DNA of 64,000 nt, from positions 1-64,000 of the forward strand of contig JAIVFJ010000089.1 of the NCBI GenBank assembly GCA_025765615.1. The letters are read 5' to 3'. A program made the translations under genes and the position numbers. Numbering within the stretch: position 1 is the first letter of the stretch; each line of letters begins with the position of its first letter. This DNA comes from Zopfochytrium polystomum. Its lineage: Eukaryota > Chytridiomycota > Chytridiomycetes > Chytridiales > Chytridiaceae. Below, one piece after another: positions 52,756-64,000 of this stretch. The notes below the pieces were generated by a model. It was not told the origin of the DNA, made no database searches, and saw only the letters and a list, made by a program, of their open reading frames with translations.

Positions 52756-54837
52756 ATGGCGTCGGCGTCGTTACCAAAGTCTCCCGTCCTTCCGGTGACG
52801 ACCAGCAAGGCCTCCTCGCATATGCGTCTCCACCGGGCCGTACTGCGCCAGAAGCAGCAGCAGCACCAGCACCAGCAGCCGCAGACGGTGAATGGCAACA
52901 GCGACGGGGATGATGACCTGATGGCGATCGTCGCCGAGATTGGATTGTTTCCCCCAGAGGAGCACCTGCCCCAGGAGAGCGGTCCATTCAAGCTCGCCAC
53001 CACTGCCCCGCATTTTCCTCCCTCCCCAAGCATTTCGGCGCCATCCTTGTCCCCTTTCGCCGAGTATCTTGCCGCCACCGCAGCATCCACGGGAGTTTCC
53101 CGGGCGGCCGCAGCGACCGCAGCCGCCGCCTCCGCCTCCGCCACTGCTTTTCCCCTCCAGTTTGCGCCGAAAATGCAGGCCCCCCCAAGATCCCAGAGCG
53201 ACGAGATTATGAGCGCCTGGGTGGATACCTCCCTTCTCGAAGACTTTGACGCGGCAGATCTCCCCCAAGAGACCGCTGAAGAAGCTTCGTGGGCCTTCCA
53301 CTCTGCCGACTTTGAAATGGCAACGGTGCCTCTGGAATCTTTGTCGTCGTCGTCGTTCAATCCAGACGTGCTTTCAATGTCTCCGCTTTTGGACTCATTC
53401 AATATGGAGAGCCACGAAGACGGTCGGCTATTTGAGGGTCTTGAATCGATGGGCACGCAGGCCGAGGACTTGGTTTCAAGTGCTCCCTCCGCAGCTCCTG
53501 CCAGCGAGACGAAGAAGCAGGGAAGAGCAACGAGAGCGGCTACGACCAAAGCCTCGCGGACCACCAAGCGCTCAACGTCAGCCGCTCCTCCCACTCCAGC
53601 CTCTGGGGTTCATTCGCCGTTTGAGTCTCAAAGTTCATCGACATCCAATTCAGCGGACATTGCCACACCTTCAAGCTCAACGTCTCTTTCTCTTGCAAAC
53701 TTCAAACCGCAGAAACCGGTGCCGGACGATGTTGCTGCAGAACTGAGCCTCCTCAAGGATCCTTCATTGAGCTCCAAGGAGCGCCGGGCTTTGAGAAACA
53801 AACTGTCCGCAAGGCACTTCCGAGAAAAGCGAAAGGAGTACATCGAAACTCTTGAAGGGGAGCTTCAGCGTCGCGATGCCGAAATCGCCGCCCTGAAACG
53901 TCAACTGGAGGAGACGCGCGAGGAACGACAAGACTTACTGAACACGGTCAAAGAGCTCAAGGCCAAACTCTTGTCGACTCGATCGTCGGACACAGCCGCT
54001 CTATTGAGCCCCTCCCCCGCCCTTTCCTCGCCTCCCCCTCTCCCACCACGCCCCGCGGAACCGAACTCTACAATCTCTTCAGTGTCGAGCATCTTCGACG
54101 CCCAAAACTTCTTTGCTGACCTCCTTCGAAGTGCCTCGTCTCAGCACGACCTCAGACGAAATGCGCCTCTTCCTTTTTCAAACCCTCCTGTCAACATCCA
54201 CACACTGCACACAGTGCAGGTCAACCCATCGTCCAACCCATCCGTACCAGCACCAGCACCGGCACCAGCTGTCGCGAGTCTGCCGACCCCAGAATCTCTC
54301 GTCAAGCAGCTGATGGCTTTCATCGAAAAACTCCCCAGCGACGAGCAAGGGCAGCAGAAGCCGGCCAGCACTCGCCCTTCGCGCGCGCGTCGGGGCGGCG
54401 ACGGCGCCGGCGCCCCCGGAGTGGTCTCCCCGATCTCTGCGTCGCACGTTCGAGCGGCGGTGTCAGCCGCAGCGGTGCGGCCCTCGACGACGCTGTCGAC
54501 GACGCCGACGCCGATGCCCGCCGTTGCACCGAAAAACGCAGCCGCCCCGTCGGTCGCCCGCGCGCCCGCTCTGTCTGTGTCAGACGCTCTGGTTCCAGAC
54601 ATTAGCCGGCTGGGCGTAGCGGTTCTGCACGAACTGTCCGCACGCGGCAGCGCCGGGCCGAACGACTCGAACTCCCCGGAGAGGCAGGGTGGTGAAGTCG
54701 CTGCTACCGCCTCGGCGGCGGGCGGAGCGTCCCCGGAACTGGGGCTGCTTGCGCGGATGGTTGTCATTATGCTCTTGAGCCGGATCAATGCTGCAAAGTC
54801 TGTGTCCGCGGCGGCGGAGGCGGCATCGAGCTCGTAA
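52756..54837 (+). CDS. bZIP transcription factor (paralog 1)
   Basis: Single-exon gene, 693 residues. Low-complexity Ala/Ser/Pro regions flank a bZIP near residues 340-410. Its basic region RRALRNKLSARHFREKRKEY has the N-x-x-[SA]-A-x-x-[FC]-R pattern; heptad Leu and charged residues follow (LEGELQRRDAEIAALKRQLE). A second conserved patch (FDAQNFFADLLRSAS) lies about 70 residues after the zipper and is shared with the next bZIP gene. Acidic segments in the first half could be activation regions. The target genes are unknown. It should act in the nucleus as a dimer, possibly with its neighbour. Confidence 0.9.
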   Translation: MASASLPKSPVLPVTTSKASSHMRLHRAVLRQKQQQHQHQQPQTVNGNSDGDDDLMAIVAEIGLFPPEEHLPQESGPFKLATTAPHFPPSPSISAPSLSPFAEYLAATAASTGVSRAAAATAAAASASATAFPLQFAPKMQAPPRSQSDEIMSAWVDTSLLEDFDAADLPQETAEEASWAFHSADFEMATVPLESLSSSSFNPDVLSMSPLLDSFNMESHEDGRLFEGLESMGTQAEDLVSSAPSAAPASETKKQGRATRAATTKASRTTKRSTSAAPPTPASGVHSPFESQSSSTSNSADIATPSSSTSLSLANFKPQKPVPDDVAAELSLLKDPSLSSKERRALRNKLSARHFREKRKEYIETLEGELQRRDAEIAALKRQLEETREERQDLLNTVKELKAKLLSTRSSDTAALLSPSPALSSPPPLPPRPAEPNSTISSVSSIFDAQNFFADLLRSASSQHDLRRNAPLPFSNPPVNIHTLHTVQVNPSSNPSVPAPAPAPAVASLPTPESLVKQLMAFIEKLPSDEQGQQKPASTRPSRARRGGDGAGAPGVVSPISASHVRAAVSAAAVRPSTTLSTTPTPMPAVAPKNAAAPSVARAPALSVSDALVPDISRLGVAVLHELSARGSAGPNDSNSPERQGGEVAATASAAGGASPELGLLARMVVIMLLSRINAAKSVSAAAEAASSS

Positions 54838-55680
54838 GGGTTGGAATCCAAAAAACGAAAGCAAACCATTCTCTTCATATCTTTGTCATTTTTTGTTTGT
54901 GTGCTTGTTTCGTTTACCCGTTTTTTTTTTTTTTTTCTTTTTCTTTCTGTTTGTTGGATGTATGAATTGAATGGACAAAGTAACCGTATGAGAGATAGTT
55001 CATGGGTGGGGTGGTGGGAATGGCGACTCGTTGCTCGTCCCAGCAACGATATTCACTAGTACGCGTGGCGGCCAAGGGCGGAAGCTCCCCGATAAATCAG
55101 GCACTAGTGTAACGGACCCCCGAAAATAATTGCGTCCCGACGATGCGAAGGAAAACAAAACACTTGCCAGAAACGAAACAACGAAGGATAGTGGCTGCAT
55201 GGCTTCCCTTCCACACCGGCTGGCTCTGGAACTAATTTATTCTTACATTTTTTGGGGGTGACTCAGCCCGGTTTCATCATCGCCTTGCCGGTGTTGGGGA
55301 CTGCTTGTGTGGAGGGCGTGGCTGCTTGCCTTCGGGCAAATTGTTTTCATACAAAGCAAAACAAACAAGAATGAGAAGCGGAAAAGCTACACAAGCGCAT
55401 TGTCTCCATCGGCTCTTTTTTTTTGAAGTGTTTTTTTTTTGTGGCTCTGTGGGACACATTGCAATTATGCGAAATGCATGATGTAACGCAATCCAGGCAT
55501 TTTTTTGGATTTGCGGCTTTTGTCTAGGAGGCCTTCGGACACGGTCTCAGGCGTTGCGAGTCAGATCCCGCGAGCTGCTTGAACTGGGCGAGGTCCCTTT
55601 CACCCTTTATTATGTAAACTGTTGCATGTTTCTAACGCAATCCCAAACAGCGGGCGGAATCGAATAAAGTAGCTCCGGCT

Positions 55681-55682
55681 GT

Positions 55683-55742
<60 letters not shown>
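55681..55742. repeat. (GT)n microsatellite
   Basis: About 30 GT units, the longest GT run in the window, about 1.1 kb upstream of the second bZIP gene. Confidence 0.95.
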
Positions 55743-55745
<3 letters not shown>

Positions 55746-55867
55746 ACGGTGTGTGCTGTGCCCCACCTTTTTCTTTCAATTCATTGATGGGCGACCCACT
55801 TGCAGCTCCCCACATCAAGTCCGTGCATAGTTGCCGCGACAGACACGAATCAAGGTCGATCGCAAGG

Positions 55868-55904
55868 GGAAGAAGAAGAAGAAGAAGAAGAAGAAGTAGA
55901 AGAA
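55868..55904. repeat. (GAA)n/(AAG)n trinucleotide tract
   Basis: About 12 AAG/GAA units with small interruptions in the same spacer. Confidence 0.85.
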
Positions 55905-56847
55905 GAAGAGTTGATTGGGTCAACAAAACCGCGGACATCAAGCCCAGCGTTGTTGCTTGGGTCAACAGCCACACCAGCAGCAGCAACAACATGGCTGGCC
56001 GCAAGGAGGTCGAATTTAATCAGCCGGGCGTCCCAAAAAAGGCAGAGACAACAATGGGAATCATTTCAAAGCTCCCGCCCTTCTTCGGCAGCCTCCCAAA
56101 AAACAAAAAACGGGGGAAAACAAACATAAAACAAAACAAAACAGAAGAAATGTATAGTCAAAGAGGGAAGACACTCTCTTTGTTTTGTTTTTTTTTTCTT
56201 CTGGAGCAAGTTTTTCTTATTTTGCTTCTTTCCTCATTCGTTTTTTTTTTCTTTTTGTTACGCAATTTTTCACGTATTAATTTCTCGTTTGTTGTGGGGG
56301 AACTGACAGACACCTGCAGCTTTGGCCATGGAGGGGCGGACGTCCGGAAAGACAAAGACAAAACTCTGAAGTTCGGCAGAGGCATCGATTGTGGGACACA
56401 CCGGATGAGTCGGGCATTGAGAGAGCGAGAGAGAGCGAGACAGATCGTGCACATTTAAGGTCAACAGACAGAGAGATAGAGGAGAGAGAGATGGAGGAGA
56501 CAGACATGAGAACGAGGGCGAAGGAAGGGTCTTCGGAAGCGGACGGAACATAAAAGGAGAAACCATATCAAAACGAAAAAAAAAAGCGAATATCGGGCGG
56601 GAGCAGACCCAGAGTCCGCCCGAGCTTCCGCCGCCTCACTCCCGCCCTCTCAAACATAAACAAAAAAAAACAGGAAAGGACCGAAAAAAATAAGAAAGAA
56701 ATTCAGAAATTCAGAAATTAACAAAAAAAAAAAAGTGAACGCAGCGAAATCTGAAATCCGGTGCTATGACTGACAACCCTATTAAAAGCGCGGTTCCTGA
56801 CAATCGGCGGCGTGGCAAGGGCCATCACCGTGACTGTTGGATATATC

Positions 56848-58605
56848 ATGCAAGAGACCCACTTGCAGTCGACCGTCAACCTCTTCTCCTCTACGTCCCC
56901 TCAGTCGTCGGCAACAGCTATATCTCAAACCTCCCCATCGACCTCCTCCTCCGCATCGGCCAGTCCCCCCTTGGCCACCCCAACAAGCGAACTGAAGGAA
57001 CAACATCAACCGACCCCAGACGATTTATTCAAACTCGTAGTGGAACTCACCAAGCTCCAGCATCTGCAGCAGTCGCTTGTTCCGGCCAACGCTGCGCAAT
57101 CCAAAACCGTGTACGCATCTGGGGTACAGTCGTCCGCCTCGCCACGTCAGAGCGACATGATATCCACTCAGATGCATCAGAGTTCGGAAGTTTACCAGAC
57201 GATCGTTCAGACCGGTGCACACTTGCCTCAGTCGAACCAGCCGCACGGCCATGGCTCCTGGTTCGCGCAAGCCCTGGCCAGCAACATCCCAGTGATCCCC
57301 CTCGCTTGGCCGCAACCATTCGCTTCGCAACTCAATTTAGGACAGAGTCACCAAGTTCAGGTGCCAAACCTCGCGGGGCTTTCCCCATCGACGGTGACGC
57401 CCCTCGTCCAGGCCGAGAGCGAGGACGAGTCTTCGGACCGAAACCGACAGAGAATGTTTGGAGCCCTTGGATCGCCGCCGGTCGATCAACATCCGTCCGG
57501 TTATCAGCCTGATCAAGCATCGAGTGGGGAGCGCGTATCAGCTTCCTCGATCGTCCAGTGCTTCCCGCCGACCCCAGTCTCTGGCCGCTTCACGTCCCTC
57601 AGTCCCCCACAACGCGCGTGCGATGCGGCGGAGCCGACACTCCCACCAAAAGATCCGAACGGCGCAGCGTCAGCTGCGGCAGCATTCTACGCGACGACGG
57701 CGTCTTCCGCGGCGAAGGCGGGCGCGGTGGGAACGCCGACGCCGACGGCGTCCCCGAAACCGCTCTCGATGGCCAGCTTCAAGCCGCAGAAGCCGCCTCC
57801 AGAGATACCGCCCGAGGACCTCGACATGCTGAACGACCCGTCTCTCAGTGCGCGGGAGAAGCGCGCCCTGCGGAACAAGCTGTCGGCACGCAACTTTCGC
57901 GAGCGCCGAAAGGAGTACATTGAAACGCTTGAAGCAGAGTTGCAACGGCGCGACGCGGAGATCTCGCGGCTCAAGCGGCAGCTGGAGGGCGTGAGGGAAG
58001 AGAGGGAGGAGCTGAGAGCCACCGTGAAGGAGCTGCGCGGAAGGGGCAGAACGGAGAACGCGGCGCTCGGACCCACCTCCGCGCCGACCCCGCCGCCCCA
58101 CGATATACCGAATCGTTTGCCGTTGAACGCAGCTACAGCGCCGGCCACAGGAGCAGCAGCCCAGGTGGAACCGCAGGTGTTTGACCCGCAGGCGTTTTTC
58201 GCGGATCTGTTCCGGGCCGCGAATCCTGATTTCCAATTGGCCACGGTCAGTCGCCGCGCCAAAGATCCAACCCTTCCCGTCACCATTCAAGCGCTCCACA
58301 CCATCCACCTCAACCACTCGCACGCGCTGGCGGCGCAAGAACCGCAAACTCCCGCAGAAACTCTTATGAAGCACTTGAAGAAGCATTCTGGACGATCTTT
58401 TGTAGCGACGGAAGCCGATTCTGTGGACCGAGCTAGCGTGGGTACTGGGGTGCGAAGGCCATCGCGCGCACTGCACCACGAGAGGATGAGACTCCCAAGC
58501 AGGCCTCGCGCCCCTGATTCCTTGAGGCGTTCGGGCAGTGGCCGTCCACTTGGGCGAGTAAGGGGTCCAGCGAATCATCGCACTCCTAACAAACACAGTC
58601 AATAA
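56848..58605 (+). CDS. bZIP transcription factor (paralog 2)
   Basis: Single exon, about 585 residues from the first in-frame ATG (MQETHLQSTVNLF); an earlier ATG at 56766 in another frame could belong to an upstream exon. The bZIP near residue 340 has KRALRNKLSARNFRERRKEY followed by LEAELQRRDAEISRLKRQLE. It matches paralog 1 almost residue for residue, at the same distance from the start. The patch FDPQAFFADLFRAANP and the preceding FKPQKP are shared too. Outside these parts the two proteins differ. The C-terminus is Arg/Pro-rich. Together they look like an old tandem duplication. Confidence 0.88.
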   Translation: MQETHLQSTVNLFSSTSPQSSATAISQTSPSTSSSASASPPLATPTSELKEQHQPTPDDLFKLVVELTKLQHLQQSLVPANAAQSKTVYASGVQSSASPRQSDMISTQMHQSSEVYQTIVQTGAHLPQSNQPHGHGSWFAQALASNIPVIPLAWPQPFASQLNLGQSHQVQVPNLAGLSPSTVTPLVQAESEDESSDRNRQRMFGALGSPPVDQHPSGYQPDQASSGERVSASSIVQCFPPTPVSGRFTSLSPPQRACDAAEPTLPPKDPNGAASAAAAFYATTASSAAKAGAVGTPTPTASPKPLSMASFKPQKPPPEIPPEDLDMLNDPSLSAREKRALRNKLSARNFRERRKEYIETLEAELQRRDAEISRLKRQLEGVREEREELRATVKELRGRGRTENAALGPTSAPTPPPHDIPNRLPLNAATAPATGAAAQVEPQVFDPQAFFADLFRAANPDFQLATVSRRAKDPTLPVTIQALHTIHLNHSHALAAQEPQTPAETLMKHLKKHSGRSFVATEADSVDRASVGTGVRRPSRALHHERMRLPSRPRAPDSLRRSGSGRPLGRVRGPANHRTPNKHSQ

Positions 58606-59064
58606 ATGAATGTGCGAGGTGCTTCTTTTTAATTTTTTTTTTTTTTCGATGGTGTGGCTCTGTGGCACATGATCTGGGGTGAAACACAAATTGTTTGACA
58701 AGTCCCACTGTATCGACGGGGGACGATCGGCGACCGCAATCGCAATAGCAGCAAGTTCTCCTTCGCTTTCCCCAAAAACAAGGTTTTTCCTTCGTTGCCC
58801 CAACCCAAACCCCCCACCCCCTTCCCCGGTCACCAGGCGGAAGGCGACTCCGCCAGCGATCCCTGCGCGTTGGCCGTTTCAGAAAAAGAAAGAATCCTCC
58901 GAAGGAAGGAACGAGACCTAGACTCGTCGGTGACGATTTCCTGGGACCGCCGCGACAACGGACAAGAGACAGCGCAGCTGCAGAGGTAAAACCGTCACTG
59001 CACCTTGGCACAAGTTGACGCGATCTCCAGATTCGCCTATCGACAGCTGCGTAGCAAGGCAAAC
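58606..59064. other. short spacer upstream of CLU1
   Basis: A T run at 58628-58646 follows the bZIP stop. The rest has no recognised coding segment and includes the CLU1 promoter. Confidence 0.45.
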
Positions 59065-62000
59065 ATGGTCATCATTGCTGCACCGCGTCCCTCCCCCGAC
59101 CTGCCGGGCAGCCCCGCTGCTCTCGCTGCCCCCGCTAACGGCGCGTTGATCGACGCTCCTTCTCCGATGGACGTCGACCCTGCTGAAGCAGAAGAGCCAC
59201 CAGGTAACGGTCATCTCAGTTAATGATAGTTCCTGCAAGACACATGACGCATATTTTCCTCGTTCAAGTCGGCGAAATCCCAACGATAGCCTTCCGTGTA
59301 GCCCTCCCTCGGGATCTGGGGATTATCAATCTGAACGTGAGCGCTGCACTCAAAGACTACCCGCGCCCTTCTAATGCCACGTCGAAAACCGGCAGCTTCC
59401 GAAAACGTCACTGATTCAGGACATCCGCCAGCAAATCATCGATAGCCAGGAATCGTTCTTTTACACTTGTTTCCATTTCGAGTTCAAGTCGCTGCGTTTA
59501 TCAGACATGGCGGACCTGGCTTCCATCGAGAACTTCGAGACCGGAGACGTGCTGACCATGATCGAAGGTATTTTGACTATTTTCCGGGATCTTCCTCGAG
59601 CTGAGCGAATGCAGATCCGTACACGGAGAGGGATATTCGGATACACTTGACTCGGCTGCGGGAACTCCTGACAAACTTTCAGTCGACGATGCCGACACTT
59701 GGCATCGATTTGGGAATCTCGTACTTGTCAACCGTATCAGATGGACACGGTATTTGACTTTTCGCTCGCCCAGCCAACCCCTGACGCGTCTTCAGACATC
59801 AACCCTTCACCGACTCTGGAGGAAAAGTCCTCGGGAACCAAGGGGGAGAAGAGGCCTGCCGCAGAAACCAAGAAAAGCACGCTGAACGTGTTCTCTGATT
59901 ATGAATTCAACTCGCAGCCCAATACCTCTATTTCGACGCTTCTGCCTGACAGGGCGCCCGTCACGACAGACCCGTGCCTGAGAAGCCTGAGCGTATCCAC
60001 GTGGAATCCTCCGCCACCCCAACGAAAGCTCATGGGCGACTTCACTTATCTCCAGGCAACAACCATTGAGGGGCAGTCTTTTCACATAACAGCCTGCGTC
60101 GCCGGATTTTATGTAAATCGTTGCACCGAGAAAGTGTTCGACCCGAATCCGCGAACTCCGAATCCTCTCCTATCCCACACCCTTCCCGGGCTTCTTTCTC
60201 AGGCTAGTCAAGCATTTCAAACTCGGTTCGCAAGCCTGCAAGCCGCCGTACTGCGCCGTCACCCTTACGAATACCTCTTGAGCCCATTGTGCCAATACCC
60301 TTGGGCCACTCGGGTTCCCACTCACACCGCCGATATTGGCCGCGCGCTGGATTCCATCCTCGCCGCAGCCGACACTGCCGAGCTCTTGGCGACTCGGGAC
60401 TGGAACGACGACATCCAAAGCGCTCGAGAGTTGCCCCAGGACACTCCACAGGACCGCGTTTCCCGCGAGCAAGCCATTTTCCGCAACAACGCCGACTTTG
60501 TGGACTCGGCTGCCCGCGGCGTTCTCGCGATTGTCGCAAAATCTATCGCCCCGATCAACCCTCTGGAGACTCAGGAGGCATCGCAGATGTATGTGCACGG
60601 CGGAATATTCTTCTCACACGGACCGGACATGCGAGACGGTTTCGACCGTCTTGGTGGTGCAGCGGCCGTCCATGTCGCCGTTGGAAAGGATGTGCGAGGC
60701 GTCGCTCTTTTGAACAATCTTGACATTCGAAAATTGCGCACCATCGCGACAGCCGTGGTCGATTTTAAGGGTCAAAGAATGGTGGCCCAGAGCATTGTAC
60801 CAGGCATCCTTAAGCGACCTCAACTCGATCCCATCGCTTTACCGGGGGAAGACAATCTGGAAGTGGAAAGGACAGACGACAACCAAAGCAAATCGAAAGA
60901 GGATGAGGCTACTGCTGGCGAACAGCCGGAACCCGTTGCTGGAGACGCGGCAACGTCGTCCATTGACAATATAGTACTGTATGGGTCGATCGACGGAGGA
61001 AAAACCATCGTAGCTGACCCCGAGTTCCACGCCCTTGCGAGCGAAGTGGCAAAGCGTCTCCACCTTGCGGAGCATTCCGTTGTGGACGCGGCCGGAAAGC
61101 GACACAACCTGTTCTTATCTGTTGAGACGAAGGGCATTGTTGGTGACGATCGTCGGCGGTACTTCCTGGACCTCGCACGCTTGTTTCCCGTGGATATTGA
61201 GTTCCTGGATGAGGTGGATGGGAAGAGCAAACAAGATGAGAAGAAGCAGGACGACCACCCTGCCTTGGAACCGTACCCTCACAGAATGGTACTTTTGCGG
61301 CCTGAACTTGTCGACGTTTTCTTCGACGATAAATTCAGCAAATACGTGAAGGAGAAGCGCGCAGCCTTGGAGGCGGAGGCGGAGGCTGAAAAGAACAAGA
61401 AAAGCGCAGGAAGTGAGGAGTCTGAAGATGCAGCCAACTCAGAAATCAACGCGAAGGTCGAGAAAGGTAAGAGTCGCACGGTCATCCATTTTACTTTACT
61501 TATCTTCAACTTTCGCAGCCGCCGAGGTTTTCGATTTACGTTTCAATCCTGACGCTTTCGCGCTGGAACCCGCATCATCAGGAAGCGGAGGAGAGGACGC
61601 TGAGGATGCGGTGTTGAAGGAGCAGAAGGAAAACGTTCGAGATCTATCGAAATTTTTGAGGACGACGGTCATACCTGCTACTGTAAGTCCCTGCATGATA
61701 TCCCATTGTACGATACTGAGTCAATCTCCAAGGTTCTGGACCTTGCTACAAATCCAATGAGTGTGCCAGTGGATGGAGAAAAACTTACGTTGCTCCTACA
61801 TTCGCGCGGGATCAACATGCGTTACCTGGGTAAATTGACGCTCCTTCTGGAACAAATCAATGTTGGTGCCTCTGCGTACGCGAAGGACCTTTGCGTCCAG
61901 GAAATGATTGCTCGAGCAGCCAAAATTGTTCTTCGAGACCTGCTCCGAGAAGTTCCTCTATTCTTAGCATCTCAGTGCATAGCCCGCTTCCTCAACTGCT

Positions 62001-63629
62001 TGTTTGCGGACCCATCCCAAGCGGAACCATCACAGGCCTCTTCATACATCACACCACCATTCCAGTCGAGCCTCAATGGCGCTCAGCCCTCCCTTAACGC
62101 GGCGGCAGTGCATTCAACCGTTGCGACTCGACTTCTTGAGGGAGACAGTGGCGCAGGGAGTCGTTTCGAGCTTCTCACGCCTCGCTGGCTTGATGCAAAG
62201 ATTCGGCAAGAAATCTCTGCCCGCTTCAGGTACCCAAGCAAGCAGCTGCCTTCACCTCGTCTTGTCACGAAGCGCCAAGTTCCCCTGTTGCGGTCGATTT
62301 GCCTCAAAGTCGGCATTCAGCTCCTCGCGCGAAGCCACAGCTGGGATGCCGGCGAGAATTGCTTTTCACCAGCCGATGTCTTGAACTTGTACCCAGTCGT
62401 CAAGCACACTGAACCAAGGGTTCGTTTCGCGTTTTGGCGATTTCTTTGAACAAATTCTCCTGTGCTGACATAGAGAACGCGAAATAGTCCTCCTTCGGTG
62501 ACGAGATTCAAGAACACAGCGTACTGGCCATGCGCAGAGGCGACAGTCAACTGTGCGCGGACCTCATCGCGGAGGCAACCAGCGTGTACGAGCAAGTCTA
62601 CGGTCCCATCCACCCGGACACCGCTCGAACTTACCGCACCCTCGCAATGTTTAGACACGAAGCTGGTGACTCGGAAGCTTGCCGCGCTCTGCAGCGCAAG
62701 GCCGTCATTGTTTTCGAGCGAACCGTTGGGGTCGACAATCCGGAGACTCTCCAGCTCTACATGAATTTGGCCTTTTTCGAATGCAATGCTGGCAACTTTG
62801 CAGTTGGGCTGAAGTACATGAAGCACGCCCTGACGAGGTTGGAGACCTTGAGCGCTGGCTCCAAGCACCCCGAATTGGCGGCGATCGACGTAAGTTACGA
62901 AAATTTCGTCCTCATATATCGCTCCTCCCCTAACAATCCGCCACCTCATGAAGTCTCAAATAGCAATGCTGCTCACCCAAGGCAAAATCGATTTACCACT
63001 GGCAACAAAGTTCATCAGCCGTGCGGTTAGCTTGAACGAGGAAGTATTCGGGCGCGACCACGAACAGACGGTTCGCTCGTATGACCACCTGTGCCAGAAC
63101 TTGATGCTCCAAGGAGACTTCCGAGGTGCTCTCGATGCGCAAAGGGCAGTCTACAAGTTTTTGAAAGCTCGGGCCGGCGATCAAGAGTCCGAAACATTGA
63201 AAGACGCTGCTGCCACTCTCGAATTTCTCACGCAGAAGGCCGTCGATGTGGTTAGTGCAAGTGCCCAGCAATACCCGCCCTTTTCCTTTCTTTGTTTCCT
63301 TGCTTTGTTTGATGGCGTTGTTTCGATAGGCAAAGCGCAACACGGCCCTGGGGGATTCCGGATCCGCAGCGACGAATGGCGGCAGCGCCAACGGCGCCAA
63401 CGGAAGTCCAGCGGGCCGGAAATCGACAACGCGTGGAGGCAAAACGCGAGGGTCTCCAGAGGGCAAGTCGACAGTCGGAAAGACTCCGGCCGTTGCTGCA
63501 CCTGCTGCTCCAGTCGCGCCATCCCTGCCAAACAAAGGCCACCTGTCCGTAGAGGAGCTTCTTAAGTTTATCGGTGACGGTGCTTCGTCAGCAGCAGGAA
63601 AGAAGAAAAAGGGGAAGAGTGGGAAGTAG
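59065..63629 (+). CDS. CLU1: clustered mitochondria protein (CLU1/CluA)
   Basis: About eleven exons join in phase from ATG 59065 to TAG 63627-63629. The N-terminal CLU domain has DIRQQIIDSQESFFYTCFHF, SIENFETGDVLTMIE and DPYTERDIRIHLTRLRELL. The central domain has RKLMGDFTYLQATTIEG, IFRNNADFVDSAARG and FFSHGPDMRDGF. It continues with SIDNIVLYGSIDGGKTIV, KGIVGDDRRRYFLDLARLFP and YPHRMVLLRPELVDVF. LHSRGINMRYLGKL follows, then TPR-like repeats (HPDTARTYRTLAMF, NPETLQLYMNLAFFECNAGNF, FISRAVSLNEEVFG, LTQKAV). The tail is Ser/Gly/Lys-rich, ending KGKSGK. CLU proteins keep mitochondria evenly distributed and bind mRNAs for mitochondrial proteins. Confidence 0.94.
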
Positions 63630-63952
63630 GCCCGTTTTACCACGTTAACCACGTTCTGCCACGACGAGTCCTGTTACGTTCTATTTTTTCACGCTTTGCT
63701 TTTTGTTGCATTTCGGATGATGGTCTTTTGGCGTTGTTTCCGCTTTTTCCTCTTTCTTGTTGTTCGATCTGCATGTGGAGGCGATTGGTTTTTGGTGCCC
63801 TCAGTGTAACACATGAAATGGACGGCCATCTTTTCTTTAACAATGCAATTATCGGGGTAGGGAGGCAAGTACAGAAGACCGCAACGGGATGAAGAGGCAG
63901 GCGAAAGGAAAACGGGGTTGCAAGAGATCACTGCAAGGAGGAGGTAGAAAAG
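63630..63952. other. spacer downstream of CLU1
   Basis: T-rich sequence following the CLU1 stop, with no recognised coding segment. It is probably a convergent 3' region. Confidence 0.45.
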
Positions 63953-64000
63953 TTATTTGCACTTGATGAACAGCTTCCAGGATCCCAACAAGGCGGCGGC
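63953..64000 (-). CDS. possible 3' end of a gene running in from the right
   Basis: On the minus strand the last bases read as 15 sense codons (ALLGSWKLFIKCK at the end), then TAA at 63955-63953. Codon composition is compatible with coding. This is weak support and no family can be named. Confidence 0.25.
   Translation of the reverse strand, partial: AAALLGSWKLFIKCK

Larger units (their letters stand above)
54838..56847. other. long spacer between the two bZIP genes
   Basis: Two kilobases without a recognised gene. It contains a GT microsatellite (55681-55742), a GAA/AAG tract (55868-55904), several T runs and a GA-rich tract at 56420-56520. This much non-coding sequence upstream of a regulator gene could be its promoter or a long 5' UTR, but I see no defined site. 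Confidence 0.5.

Noticed and set aside
1..64000. tRNA genes, rRNA, CRISPR arrays
   Set aside because: No A/B-box pairs with a foldable cloverleaf, no rRNA segments and no spaced direct repeats were seen; repeats present are microsatellites and LTRs.

Overview
This window looks like nuclear DNA of an early-diverging fungus, probably a chytrid. Its genes are intron-rich with short GT-AG introns (about 40-160 nt). Many introns and spacers carry long T/A runs, and GT/CT microsatellites are frequent. The gene set includes MGM101 (a mitochondrial nucleoid recombinase typical of fungi), an RRM-YTH protein, CLU1, mitochondrial MetRS and an ERGIC-53-type lectin. A BCAS3-like gene and a Crypton are also present; both are more at home in early-diverging fungi than in most Dikarya. 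I assign the phylum by inference only; no rRNA or mitochondrial marker is present.

Layout. 1-2.4 kb: spacer, after a possible gene tail. 2.4-6.8 kb (minus): a single-pass membrane SH3 protein and an acidic protein with a PP1-docking-like motif. 7.9-12.7 kb (plus): a PAS-kinase-type Ser/Thr kinase and ribose-phosphate pyrophosphokinase. 13.7-23.6 kb: a run of minus-strand genes encoding a Sec14 protein, MGM101, a GNAT/SCP2 acetyltransferase, a TRM2-like tRNA U5-methyltransferase and an FAD oxidoreductase with a BFD-type [2Fe-2S] domain. 24.5-33.4 kb (plus): a Ser/Thr-rich secreted protein ending in a bulb-type lectin, and a BCAS3-like WD40 protein. 33.8-42.7 kb: a Crypton-type tyrosine-recombinase element split by a complete chromodomain Ty3/Gypsy retrotransposon. 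43.4-63.6 kb (plus): RRM-YTH reader, ERGIC-53-like cargo receptor, an F-box/WD40-like protein, mitochondrial MetRS, two tandem bZIP paralogs and CLU1.

The most interesting locus is the nested transposon. The Gypsy element has two LTRs of 353 bp, identical by eye, and a 5-bp ATTAG target duplication that lies in frame inside the Crypton ORF, so it inserted recently. Its LTR carries three arrays of contiguous nGAAn units (canonical heat-shock elements), the longest with eight units, placed 110-210 bp upstream of a TATA box. An 11-nt stretch just downstream of the TATA box is complementary to a sequence next to the 5' LTR, as in Tf1/sushi self-priming. Gag and Pol are in -1 relation and joined at a C CCA AAC heptamer, followed after 5 nt by a potential H-type pseudoknot.

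Several host genes meet in mitochondrial biology (MGM101, MetRS, CLU1). At least three genes (GNAT/SCP2, FAD oxidoreductase, MetRS) need one base removed from a homopolymer run to keep the conserved frame. That pattern suggests assembly indels more than gene decay, and gene models here should be read with that in mind. No tRNA, rRNA or CRISPR was found.
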